Source: Collinsella sp. (GTDB taxonomy: Bacteria; Actinomycetota; Coriobacteriia; Coriobacteriales; Coriobacteriaceae). From it: DNA of 12,945 bases. Below, piece by piece: positions 5,982 to 12,696 of this stretch. Below the pieces are notes generated by a model. The model searched no databases, had not been told where the DNA came from, and saw nothing but the letters and a program-made list of their open reading frames with translations. Position 1 is the stretch's first letter. Each line of letters starts with the position of its first letter. The stretch is taken from positions 1 to 12,945 of the forward strand of contig DXMX01000024.1 in NCBI GenBank assembly GCA_019413955.1. The letters are read 5' to 3'. The translations under genes and the position numbers were made by a program.

Positions 5982-6106
5982 TGTCTGAGCGTTGAGACGT
6001 TTAGACATCGCGCATTGTCATCGCCGGCAACGCGCAAACCGGTCCTAACGGAGCCAATTGGGTGCTCCGTTATATACGCAAGTCTAAGAGGGGCTTGTTT
6101 AGGAGG
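5982..6106 (+). promoter_or_regulatory. Structured 5' leader of the Fe-dependent alcohol dehydrogenase
   Basis: Three consecutive hairpins precede the start codon. Hairpin 1 has an 11-bp stem, 5982-5992 with 5997-6007 (two G-U pairs). Hairpin 2 has a 9-bp perfect stem, 6046-6054 with 6064-6072. Hairpin 3 has a 6-bp stem, 6079-6084 with 6092-6097, and ends 3 bases before the Shine-Dalgarno AGGAGG (6101-6106). None is followed by a long T-run, so control of translation or RNA stability is more likely than classical attenuation. It does not match a riboswitch class I recognise. Confidence 0.45.
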
Positions 6107-6112
6107 CACAGT

Positions 6113-7336
6113 ATGGGACGTTTTACCAATCCTCGCGATCTGTACTTTGGTGAGGGCGCTCGCCACGAGGTGAAGAACCTCAAGGGCAAGAAGGCCATCA
6201 TCGTTTCTGGCGGCAGCTCTATGCGCCGCGGCGGATTCCTGCAGGACGTCGAGGCCGACCTCAAAGAGGGCGGCTTCGAGGTCAAGCTGTTCGAGGGCGT
6301 CGAGTCCGATCCGTCCATCGAGACGGTCATGAAGGGCGCCGAGGCCATGCGCGAGTTCGAGCCCGACTGGATTATCGCCATCGGCGGCGGCTCGCCCATC
6401 GATGCCGCTAAGGCCATGTGGGTCTTCTACGAGTATCCCGAGGAGTCCTTCGATAACATCATCCAGCCGTTCAGCTTCCCCGAGCTGCGTCAGAAGGCTC
6501 ACTTCTGCGCCATCTCCTCTACCTCCGGTACCGCTACCGAGGTCACTGCCTTCTCCGTCATCACCGACTACGCCAAGGGCATCAAGTACCCGCTGGCCGA
6601 CTTCAACATCACCCCTGATGTCGCCATCGTCGACCCCGAGCTCACCTACACCATGCCCGCCAAGCTGTGCGCTCACACCGGCATGGACGCTCTGACCCAC
6701 TGCATGGAGGCCTACGTTTCCACCTGCGCCTCTATGTTCACCGATGCCAACGCTCTGCACGGCATCCGCGAGATCGTCGAGTGGCTGCCCAAGTCCTATG
6801 CTGGCGACCATGAGGCCCGTCAGCACATGCACGAGGCTCAGTGCATCGCCGGTATCGCCTTCTCCTCGGGCCTGCTCGGCATCGTTCACTCCATGGCTCA
6901 CAAGACCGGTGCTGCCTTTGAGAACGGCCACATCATCCACGGTGCTGCTAACGCCATGTACCTGGGCAAGGTCATCCAGTGGAACTCCAAGGACCCGCGT
7001 GCTGCCGAGCGTTACGCTTACGTGGCCAAGGAGATCCTGCACCTTCCCGGCGAGACCAACGAGGAGCTCATCGCCGCACTCGTCCAGAAGATTCGCGACC
7101 TCAACGACCAGCTCAACATTCCGCAGTCCATCAAGGATTACGCGAATGGTGGCGTGAAGGTCGACGCCGAGAACCCGCAGATGGTTTCCGAGGAGGAGTT
7201 CCTCGCCAAGCTGCCCGAGATCGCCGCGAACGCCGAGCAGGACGCCTGCACGCCCGAGAACCCGCGTGAGACCAAGGCTGCCGACTTCGAGAAGATCCTC
7301 AAGGCCTGCTACTACGACACCGACATCGATTTCTAA
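6113..7336 (+). CDS. Iron-containing alcohol dehydrogenase
   Basis: This 407-residue enzyme belongs to the group III Fe-dependent alcohol dehydrogenases. It should interconvert an aldehyde and an alcohol with NAD(P)H in the cytoplasm, probably in fermentative ethanol or butanol formation. The Rossmann-type cofactor loop GGGSPID is at 91-97, and STSGTATEVTAFS follows at 136-148. Metal ligands D192, H196, H259 and H273 are spaced exactly as in the FucO type, and H263 matches the catalytic-site histidine. ATG 6113 is preferred because AGGAGG lies 6 bases upstream and the family N-terminus fits; an in-frame GTG at 6062 would add 17 basic residues. Codons are strongly biased (AAG, GAG, CTG, GTC), suggesting high expression. 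The gene is monocistronic: a structured leader precedes it and a strong terminator follows. The exact substrate cannot be read from sequence. Confidence 0.92.
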   Translation: MGRFTNPRDLYFGEGARHEVKNLKGKKAIIVSGGSSMRRGGFLQDVEADLKEGGFEVKLFEGVESDPSIETVMKGAEAMREFEPDWIIAIGGGSPIDAAKAMWVFYEYPEESFDNIIQPFSFPELRQKAHFCAISSTSGTATEVTAFSVITDYAKGIKYPLADFNITPDVAIVDPELTYTMPAKLCAHTGMDALTHCMEAYVSTCASMFTDANALHGIREIVEWLPKSYAGDHEARQHMHEAQCIAGIAFSSGLLGIVHSMAHKTGAAFENGHIIHGAANAMYLGKVIQWNSKDPRAAERYAYVAKEILHLPGETNEELIAALVQKIRDLNDQLNIPQSIKDYANGGVKVDAENPQMVSEEEFLAKLPEIAANAEQDACTPENPRETKAADFEKILKACYYDTDIDF

Positions 7337-7357
7337 TCGACTCTTGTTATCGTAACG

Positions 7358-7397
7358 AGGGGCTCCGCACGTATCTGTACGGAGCCCCTTTCTTTTT
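7358..7397 (+). terminator. Rho-independent terminator of the alcohol dehydrogenase
   Basis: A perfect 10-bp stem (7358-7367 with 7380-7389) with a 12-base loop is followed by TTCTTTTTT. It lies 21 bases after the stop codon and only 18 bases before the next start codon. Confidence 0.9.
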
Positions 7398-7414
7398 TAG
7401 AGAATGGGATAGTT

Positions 7415-8515
7415 ATGGCTGCAATTTTCAATAGCCCCAGCAAGTACATCCAGGGTCCGGACGAGCTCGCCAAGCTCGGCTCCTATGTCGAGCCGCTCGG
7501 CGCTAAGGCCCTCGTCATCGTGACGCCTTCGGGCAAGAAGCGCGTCGGCGCCAAGATCGAGGGCGGCTTTGCCGAGGCCAAGGCCGAGCTGCTGTTTGAG
7601 GACTTTAACGGCGAGTGCTCCAAGGGCGAGGTCGATCGCCTGGTTGCGCTCGCTCGCGACAACGGTTGCGACATCATCGTCGGCGTCGGTGGCGGCAAGA
7701 TCCTCGACACCGCGAAGGCCGTCGCCTATTACCTGGAGTCCCCGGTTATCATTTGCCCCACCATTGCTTCGACCGATGCCCCGTGTTCGGCGCTTTCGGT
7801 GCTCTATACCGATGACGGCCAGTTCGACAAATACCTCTTCCTTAAGGCAAACCCCAATATCGTCCTTATGGATACGACGGTTATCGCGGCGAGCCCGGTG
7901 CGCCTGACGGTTTCCGGTATGGGCGATGCGCTCGCAACTTATTTCGAGGCTCAGGCGACGCACGATGCCGACGGCGGCACCTGCGCCGGCGGCAAGGGCG
8001 GAATGGCCGGTCTGGCGCTCGCCAAGCTCTGCTACGAGACGCTTATGGCCGATGGCGTCAAGGCCAAGGTCGCGCTGGAGAAGGGCGCGCTCACGCCTGC
8101 CGTCGAGCACATCATTGAGGCCAATACGCTGCTTTCGGGCATTGGCTTTGAGAGCTCGGGCCTTGCTGCTGCTCATGCCATCCACAATGGTCTGACGATG
8201 CTGCCCGAGTGCCACGGCATGTATCACGGCGAGAAGGTCGCCTTTGGCACCATCGTCCAGCTGGTACTCGAGGATGCTCCGACTGAGAAACTCGAGGAAG
8301 TCTTGGGCTTCTGCATTGAGCTGGGCCTACCGGTCACGATGAAGGAACTTGGCGTTGCCGAGCTTACGCGCGAGAAGGCCATGATTGTTGCCGAGGCCGC
8401 GTGCGCGCCCGAGGACACCATGTGCAACATGCCGTTTGAGGTGACGCCCGAGATGGTCGCAAACGCCATCCTGGGTGCCGACGCACTGGGCCACTACTAT
8501 CTCATGGATGAGTAA
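7415..8515 (+). CDS. gldA: Glycerol dehydrogenase (first paralogue)
   Basis: Glycerol dehydrogenase is NAD-dependent and zinc-binding, and interconverts glycerol and dihydroxyacetone in the cytoplasm. The 366-residue length matches the family. The cofactor loop GVGGGKILD is at 90-98 and the substrate-side motif STDAPCSALS at 119-128. The expected metal ligands are D171 (GMGDALATYFEA), H254 (AAAHAIHNG) and H271 (MYHGEKVAFG), at nearly the same spacing as in characterised GldA. The N-terminus FNSPSKYIQGP fits ATG 7415, although the Shine-Dalgarno is weak (about GGGAT). The upstream terminator leaves little room for a separate promoter, so expression may depend on read-through or on a promoter inside the preceding gene. 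A terminator follows the stop. GldA-like proteins can act on other small vicinal diols or hydroxyketones, so physiological substrate is uncertain. Confidence 0.88.
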   Translation: MAAIFNSPSKYIQGPDELAKLGSYVEPLGAKALVIVTPSGKKRVGAKIEGGFAEAKAELLFEDFNGECSKGEVDRLVALARDNGCDIIVGVGGGKILDTAKAVAYYLESPVIICPTIASTDAPCSALSVLYTDDGQFDKYLFLKANPNIVLMDTTVIAASPVRLTVSGMGDALATYFEAQATHDADGGTCAGGKGGMAGLALAKLCYETLMADGVKAKVALEKGALTPAVEHIIEANTLLSGIGFESSGLAAAHAIHNGLTMLPECHGMYHGEKVAFGTIVQLVLEDAPTEKLEEVLGFCIELGLPVTMKELGVAELTREKAMIVAEAACAPEDTMCNMPFEVTPEMVANAILGADALGHYYLMDE

Positions 8516-8527
8516 ATCAAGCTAAGG

Positions 8528-8563
8528 AAGGGGCAAAGCCAACAGATGGCTTTGCCCCTTTTT
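8528..8563 (+). terminator. Rho-independent terminator of the first glycerol dehydrogenase
   Basis: A perfect 13-bp stem (8528-8540 with 8548-8560) with a 7-base loop runs into a T-run through 8563. It begins 12 bases after the stop codon. Confidence 0.92.
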
Positions 8564-8567
8564 GCTA

Positions 8568-8598
8568 TGGTGCAAAGGGGTCAGGTTATTTTGCACCA
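8568..8598. repeat. REP-like hairpin, second copy of the family
   Basis: TGGTGCAAA (8568-8576) pairs perfectly with TTTGCACCA (8590-8598). The loop begins GGGGTCAGG, so the core reads CAAAGGGGTCAGG. This matches CAAAGGGGACAGG in the minus-strand reading of 1227-1263, although the outer stems differ. It lies between a terminator and the next gene's Shine-Dalgarno. Confidence 0.65.
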
Positions 8599-8628
8599 AT
8601 CGTTGTTTGATGAAGGGAGGATTCTCGT

Positions 8629-9696
8629 ATGGCGCTTCCTATGGTTTACGGCGGTCCCGGCCGGTATGTTCAGGGACCGGGGGAGCTTTCGCGCCAGGGC
8701 AGGTATTTGTCATGGTTGGGCTGCGCTGCCTATGTCTTGTTTGACCAGGGCACCGAGGATCGGCTGTGCAGGCAGATCGTCGATGGATTTCTGGATGAAG
8801 ATCTAAGCGAGCCGTTCTTTAAGATTTACAACGGTCCGTGTACGGAAGATGCCGTTGTCGAAATGGCCAAGGAAGCCCGGGCCGAGTATTGCGACATGGT
8901 GGTGGGCATTGGCGGCGGCAAGATGCTCGATATCGCCAAGGCCGTTGCGTTTTATGCCGAGTTGCCGTTGTGTGTATGTCCCACGGCGGCGTCGATGGAC
9001 GGTCCGTGCAGCGCGATTTCGGTGCTGTATCACGAGGATGGGTCGTTCGACCGCTACCTGATGCTCGAGAAGAATCCAGACTTGGTCGTGGTCGATACCA
9101 ACGTGGTCGCGGCGGCCCCGCTGCGTATGACGGTCGCTGGTATGGGCGATGCGCTGGCAACGTATTTCGAGGCGCGTTCGTGCGCCGCGGCGCACGGCGC
9201 CAACGAGCACGGTGGCGCGCCGGGACACTTGGCCTTGGTTGCGGCTCGTGCCTGCTATGACACACTCATGGAGTGCGGCGTCGCTGCCAAGCGCGATCTC
9301 AAAAAGGGCCGTACATCGCCAGCGGTTGAGCGCCTGATCGAGTGCAATATTCTGCTCTCGGGTGTTGGCTTTGAGAGTGGTGGCTTAGCGCTTGCCCATG
9401 CCATAGCCAACGGCCTGACGATTCTGCCCGAGTGCAAGGCCATGCATGGTGAGGCCGTGGCATTTGGCCTGGTGGTGCAGCTGCGCCTGGAGCGTGCGCC
9501 CGAGCTTGATCAGGTGCTCGAGTTTTGCCAGCGCGTTGGTCTACCGACGACGCTCGCGGAGCTGGGACTTGGCGAGATTTCCGATACCGACCTGATGAGC
9601 GTTGCGGATGCGGTCTTTAGAAACGAGCGCAATATGGCCAACGAGCAGGCCAAGGTGACCAGACAAAAGCTCGTGCAGCTCATGTGCGAGGCATAG
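8629..9696 (+). CDS. Glycerol dehydrogenase-like protein (second paralogue)
   Basis: This 355-residue protein is a paralogue of the preceding gldA, with shared blocks GIGGGKMLDIAKAVAF (93-108), GPCSAISVLYHEDGSFDRY (125-143) and GMGDALATYFEA (171-182). The family metal ligands are present at D174, H257 and H273, so it should bind zinc and NAD(H). Differences concentrate in the N-terminal 70 residues, where LFDQGTEDRLCRQI replaces the usual cofactor-side segment, and in a shorter C-terminus. Codon choice is less biased than in the two upstream dehydrogenases, suggesting lower expression. GGGAGG at 8615-8620 stands 8 bases before ATG 8629. It may use another small polyol or hydroxyketone; the substrate cannot be told from sequence. 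No T-run terminator follows, only two modest hairpins at about 9704-9756. Confidence 0.82.
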   Translation: MALPMVYGGPGRYVQGPGELSRQGRYLSWLGCAAYVLFDQGTEDRLCRQIVDGFLDEDLSEPFFKIYNGPCTEDAVVEMAKEARAEYCDMVVGIGGGKMLDIAKAVAFYAELPLCVCPTAASMDGPCSAISVLYHEDGSFDRYLMLEKNPDLVVVDTNVVAAAPLRMTVAGMGDALATYFEARSCAAAHGANEHGGAPGHLALVAARACYDTLMECGVAAKRDLKKGRTSPAVERLIECNILLSGVGFESGGLALAHAIANGLTILPECKAMHGEAVAFGLVVQLRLERAPELDQVLEFCQRVGLPTTLAELGLGEISDTDLMSVADAVFRNERNMANEQAKVTRQKLVQLMCEA

Positions 9697-9847
9697 CTTG
9701 GCACTTGATTGACCTTGTGCAATCGAGGCGGCGATAGGCCATGGGCTATTTGCCGCAAAGATGCTCCGCGTGTAATTTGCCCGAGGCGTGGGCCGATAGC
9801 GTATCATTATCTCTTGCTTGTTTGCACTGCTCAGGGAGGGGCCGCGC
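9697..9847 (+). promoter_or_regulatory. Intergenic region with hairpins and a possible promoter for the ferredoxin-like gene
   Basis: Two hairpins lie after the upstream stop: 9704-9711 with 9720-9727 (8 bp, one G-U), and GCGGC/GCCGC with ATAG/CTAT arms at 9728-9756. Neither has a T-run. TTGCCC (9777-9782) and TATCAT (9802-9807) could be -35 and -10 with a long 19-bp spacer. Shine-Dalgarno AGGGAGGGG (9833-9841) is 6 bases before ATG 9848. Confidence 0.35.
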
Positions 9848-11101
9848 ATGGCGCAGGAACACGATCTGTTTGATGACATTATCGAGATCAGCAAGGGTTT
9901 CGACTTTCTTAAAAACCCGCTTGGCGGCGTGACCGATGCACTCGATCCATCGGCGCCGCAGTGGAATCCTGCCGACTACAAGGAGCGCCCGCGCGGCAAC
10001 ACCATTCCGTGCTTGACCTGCAAAAACGAAAAGAGCGGCTGCACCGCGTGCATGGACGTGTGCCCGGTCAACGCTATCGAGGTCGAGGAAGACTCCATCG
10101 AGATCCTCGACTCCTGTCGCAAGTGCGGCCTGTGCGCCGCTACTTGCCCGACGGAGGCGATCATCTCTCCGCGCCTTGCACCCAAAAACGTCTACGACGA
10201 CATTGTCTCGGCGGCTACGAGCCACGAGACCGCCTACGTTACCTGCACGCGTGCCCTTAAGCGCATGCCGCGCGAAAACGAAGTCGTCGTTGCCTGCGTG
10301 GGCGATATTACGGCGGAGACCTGGTTCTCGGTACTGGCCGACTATCCCAACGTGAGTGTGTACCTGCCGTTGGGCGTGTGCGATAAATGCCGCAACACCG
10401 GCGGTGAGGACATTCTTGGCGAGGCGATTGCGAAGGCCGAAGAGTGGTCTGGCACGGGTATGGGCCTAGAGGTCGACCCCAAGAGCCTCAAGTGCCATAA
10501 GCGCCGCGAGTACGAGCGCAAGGAGTACATGGAAAAGATTGCCCGCACCACGGGCCTAACGGTGACCAAGCTCAATCCGGCGACGGCGGCGCTGGCCTCG
10601 GTGACGCAAAAGCTCAAGGCTCATCGCCATCAGATTACCCAGCTCGAGCGTACGCTCAACACCATGTGCGGCACCACGACGACCAAGCGTCGCCGTTCGC
10701 TCACGCACGGGCGGCAGCTGGTGCTCTCGACGCTGCAGAACCACCCCGAGCTTGCCCAGAATATGCAGGTGAGCACACCGGAATGCGATTTTGACAAGTG
10801 CACGTCATGCGGCGAGTGCGTCAACGTGTGCCCCACGTTTGCCTGCGATTTGGTGGGAAGCGGTCGCTTTGCACTGGAGTCCACGTATTGCCTAGGTTGC
10901 GGAGCCTGCGTCAAGGTGTGCCCCGAGCATGCGCTCAAGCTGGTCGAGCACGATGCGTCCAATCTGGTCGTTGTCGACCCCGAGGCCGAGGAAAAGGCCG
11001 CTCAGAAGGCCAAGGCCCACGAAGAGGCCCAGAAGGTCAAGGCCGAGGCAAAGGCCAAGCTGGACAAGATGCTCGACCAGGTGGAGAAGCTCGCGGACTA
11101 G
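9848..11101 (+). CDS. Poly-ferredoxin-like protein with four [4Fe-4S] motifs
   Basis: The 417-residue product has two 2[4Fe-4S] ferredoxin-like modules. The first has C55, C58, C65, C68 and C72 with CPVNAI, then C90, C93, C96 and C100 with CPTEAI. The second has C318, C321, C324 and C328, then C348, C351, C354 and C358. It therefore probably carries electrons in the cytoplasm. The segment between them (about 116-310) contains C133, C150, C178 and C181, with VVVACVGD and LGVCDKCR. This looks like an alpha/beta domain that may hold another cofactor, faintly recalling MvhD/FlpD-type subunits, but I cannot assign it. The C-terminal 40 residues are rich in Ala, Lys and Glu and should form a charged helix or coiled coil. 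ATG 9848 is chosen over an in-frame TTG at 9818 because AGGGAGGGG precedes it. There is no signal peptide or twin-arginine motif. The partner enzyme is unknown. Confidence 0.8.
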   Translation: MAQEHDLFDDIIEISKGFDFLKNPLGGVTDALDPSAPQWNPADYKERPRGNTIPCLTCKNEKSGCTACMDVCPVNAIEVEEDSIEILDSCRKCGLCAATCPTEAIISPRLAPKNVYDDIVSAATSHETAYVTCTRALKRMPRENEVVVACVGDITAETWFSVLADYPNVSVYLPLGVCDKCRNTGGEDILGEAIAKAEEWSGTGMGLEVDPKSLKCHKRREYERKEYMEKIARTTGLTVTKLNPATAALASVTQKLKAHRHQITQLERTLNTMCGTTTTKRRRSLTHGRQLVLSTLQNHPELAQNMQVSTPECDFDKCTSCGECVNVCPTFACDLVGSGRFALESTYCLGCGACVKVCPEHALKLVEHDASNLVVVDPEAEEKAAQKAKAHEEAQKVKAEAKAKLDKMLDQVEKLAD

Positions 11102-11128
11102 TCAGCGAGCTCTATCTCTGCTTCATTT

Positions 11129-11172
11129 GCGCCGCCGCGGTGTCCGGATTCGCCCGGATGCTGCGGCGGCGC
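11129..11172 (+). terminator. Long GC-rich hairpin between the ferredoxin-like gene and ychF
   Basis: Positions 11129-11147 and 11154-11172 can pair over 19 bp: 10 Watson-Crick pairs, then 4 that are mostly G-U, then 5 Watson-Crick, around a 6-base loop. It starts 27 bases after the upstream stop. No T-run follows; instead TATACT begins at 11173. It could end or stabilise the upstream transcript, but it is not a canonical intrinsic terminator. Confidence 0.5.
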
Positions 11173-11178
11173 TATACT
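11173..11178 (+). promoter_or_regulatory. Possible -10 box for ychF
   Basis: TATACT abuts the hairpin at 11129-11172 and lies 37 bases before the ychF start. Any -35 would fall inside the hairpin arm (TCGCCC at 17 bp, weak), so the hairpin and promoter would compete or share sequence. Confidence 0.45.
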
Positions 11179-11215
11179 TATACGGTTTGAAGTACCTGTA
11201 CCAAAAGGAGCTGTC

Positions 11216-12292
11216 GTGTCCCTTTCCATCGGTATCGTGGGCCTGCCCAACGTGGGCAAGTCGACGCTGTTCACCGCGCTTACCAAAAAGACCGGCCTTG
11301 CCGCCAACTACCCGTTTGCCACGATCGACCCCAACGTGGGTATCGTCGACGTGCCCGATAGCCGCTTGCAAAAGCTTGCCGACATCGTTAACCCGGGTCG
11401 CATTGTGCCGGCGACGGTCGAGTTCGTCGACATCGCAGGTCTGGTGAAGGGCGCTAACGAGGGCGAGGGCCTGGGCAACCAGTTCCTGGCCAACATTCGC
11501 GAGACCGACGCCATCTGCGAGGTCGTGCGCTACTTTAAGGACCCCAACGTCATGCGTGAGGTGGGCCGCACGGGCGAGTTCGTCGATCCCGCCGGCGATG
11601 CCGACACCATCATGACCGAGCTCATCCTGGCCGACATGGGCACGCTCGAGAAGCAGCTGCCTAAGCTCGAGAAGGAGGCCAAGCGCGACAAGGAGCTCAT
11701 GCCCAAGTTCGAGGTTGCCAAGCGCCTGCTTGCCTGGCTCAACGAGGGCAAGCGCGCCGCATCCATGGAGATGACCGACGAGGAGCGTGCCGCCGCCAAG
11801 GGGCTGTTCCTGCTCACCATGAAGCCCATCCTGTATGTGGCCAACGTGGACGAGGATATGCTCAACGACGATCTGGCGCCCATCGACGGCGTCAAGCCGC
11901 TGCCGATCTGCGCCAAGATCGAGGCCGAGCTTTCCGAGCTCGATCCCGAGGACGCCGCCGACTACCTGGAAAGCCTGGGCCTGGAACAGCCCGGTCTGGA
12001 CGTGCTCGCGCAGGCGGCCTATAAGCTGCTCGGTCTGCAGTCGTTCTTTACGGCCGGCGAGATGGAGGTCAAGGCCTGGACGGTTCGTCAGGGCGCGACC
12101 GCTCCGCAGGCCGCCGGTGTTATCCATACCGACTTTGAGCGCGGCTTTATTAAGGCCGAGGTCATTGGCTACGACGACTACATCGAGCTCGGCGGCGAGC
12201 AGGGCGCCAAGGCCGCCGGCAAGCTGCGTATTGAGGGCAAGGACTATGTCATGGCCGATGGCGACGTCGTGCACTTCCGCTTTAACGTGTAA
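11216..12292 (+). CDS. ychF: Redox-related ribosome-associated P-loop ATPase/GTPase YchF (OLA1 family)
   Basis: YchF is a conserved cytoplasmic TRAFAC NTPase that associates with ribosomes and is linked to translation and stress responses; unlike most of its class it prefers ATP. The 358-residue length fits the family. G1 is GLPNVGKST (9-17), the switch region carries YPFATIDPN (32-40), and G3 is DIAGLVKGANEGEGLGNQF (72-90). The G4 position reads NVDE (210-213) rather than NKxD, the known basis of relaxed base specificity. A coiled-coil segment (about 142-195) and a C-terminal TGS domain (about 275-358, ending GDVVHFRFNV) complete the fold. The start codon is GTG 11216, supported by AAAAGGAG 5 bases upstream. 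The next gene begins 11 bases after the stop, so the two are probably cotranscribed. Codon bias suggests good expression. Confidence 0.97.
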   Translation: MSLSIGIVGLPNVGKSTLFTALTKKTGLAANYPFATIDPNVGIVDVPDSRLQKLADIVNPGRIVPATVEFVDIAGLVKGANEGEGLGNQFLANIRETDAICEVVRYFKDPNVMREVGRTGEFVDPAGDADTIMTELILADMGTLEKQLPKLEKEAKRDKELMPKFEVAKRLLAWLNEGKRAASMEMTDEERAAAKGLFLLTMKPILYVANVDEDMLNDDLAPIDGVKPLPICAKIEAELSELDPEDAADYLESLGLEQPGLDVLAQAAYKLLGLQSFFTAGEMEVKAWTVRQGATAPQAAGVIHTDFERGFIKAEVIGYDDYIELGGEQGAKAAGKLRIEGKDYVMADGDVVHFRFNV

Positions 12293-12303
12293 GGGCGACG
12301 CAT

Positions 12304-12687
12304 ATGTTTAAATACGGCAAAAAAGCTGGGTACATGGGTATTGCGCTGCTCGTACTTGCGGTGATCCCGCTGGTGGTTGCAGCGTGTGTTATCCCCAACA
12401 TTGGCCCCGAGGTGGCAACGAAGTTTAACGCCGCCGGCGAGGTGACGCGCTGGGGCAAGAGCTACGAGCTGTTGGCGCTGCCGGTACTCAATCTGCTGCT
12501 GAGCGTGGCGACGTACTTTACGGCGGGACGCCAGGCAAATAATAATGATGACTCCGCCGCCATGGCGCGCATCGTGTGCGAGCGCTACCTGCGCAACGGT
12601 TGCATCACGGGTGTGTTCCTCAACGTGATCAACGTTTACTTTATGTACTCGGCGATTACTGGAACGGGCTTTGGCTTTGGTTTCTAG
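12304..12687 (+). CDS. Small DUF1648-like membrane protein
   Basis: The 127-residue product has three probable membrane segments: about 9-30 (MGIALLVLAVIPLVVAACVI), 54-73 (ELLALPVLNLLLSVATYF) and 100-118. Between the first two is a short loop, ATKFNAAGEVTRWGKS, that matches the DUF1648 signature (HFN-like, AAGE, RWGSK-like) found in SdpI-type and related membrane proteins. Function is not known; SdpI relatives include immunity proteins, but this protein is shorter and has no partner toxin nearby. The C-terminus is an odd GTGFGFGF run. The gene starts 11 bases after ychF, without a strong Shine-Dalgarno (AGGGCG), so it probably depends on ychF transcription. Its stop codon is only 9 bases from the stop of the convergent gene. 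Confidence 0.7.
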   Translation: MFKYGKKAGYMGIALLVLAVIPLVVAACVIPNIGPEVATKFNAAGEVTRWGKSYELLALPVLNLLLSVATYFTAGRQANNNDDSAAMARIVCERYLRNGCITGVFLNVINVYFMYSAITGTGFGFGF

Positions 12688-12696
12688 CTTGTCCTT

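Noticed and set aside
6062..6112. Upstream GTG start for the alcohol dehydrogenase
   Set aside because: It would add a basic 17-residue stretch over leader hairpins 2 and 3 and ignore AGGAGG placed correctly for ATG 6113.
5906..7042. Long minus-strand frame opposite the alcohol dehydrogenase
   Set aside because: It is antisense to a gene with full family motifs and biased codons; its product is a Gly/Val/Asp/Leu-rich, low-complexity shadow with no recognisable domain.
7397..8227. Minus-strand frame opposite gldA
   Set aside because: It is a shadow of a gene that carries all family metal ligands, and it starts inside that gene.
9818..9847. Upstream TTG start for the ferredoxin-like gene
   Set aside because: AGGGAGGGG precedes ATG 9848 at the right distance, and the TTG has none.
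11123..12274. Long minus-strand frame opposite ychF
   Set aside because: It mirrors the codon bias of ychF on the other strand and has no recognisable motif.
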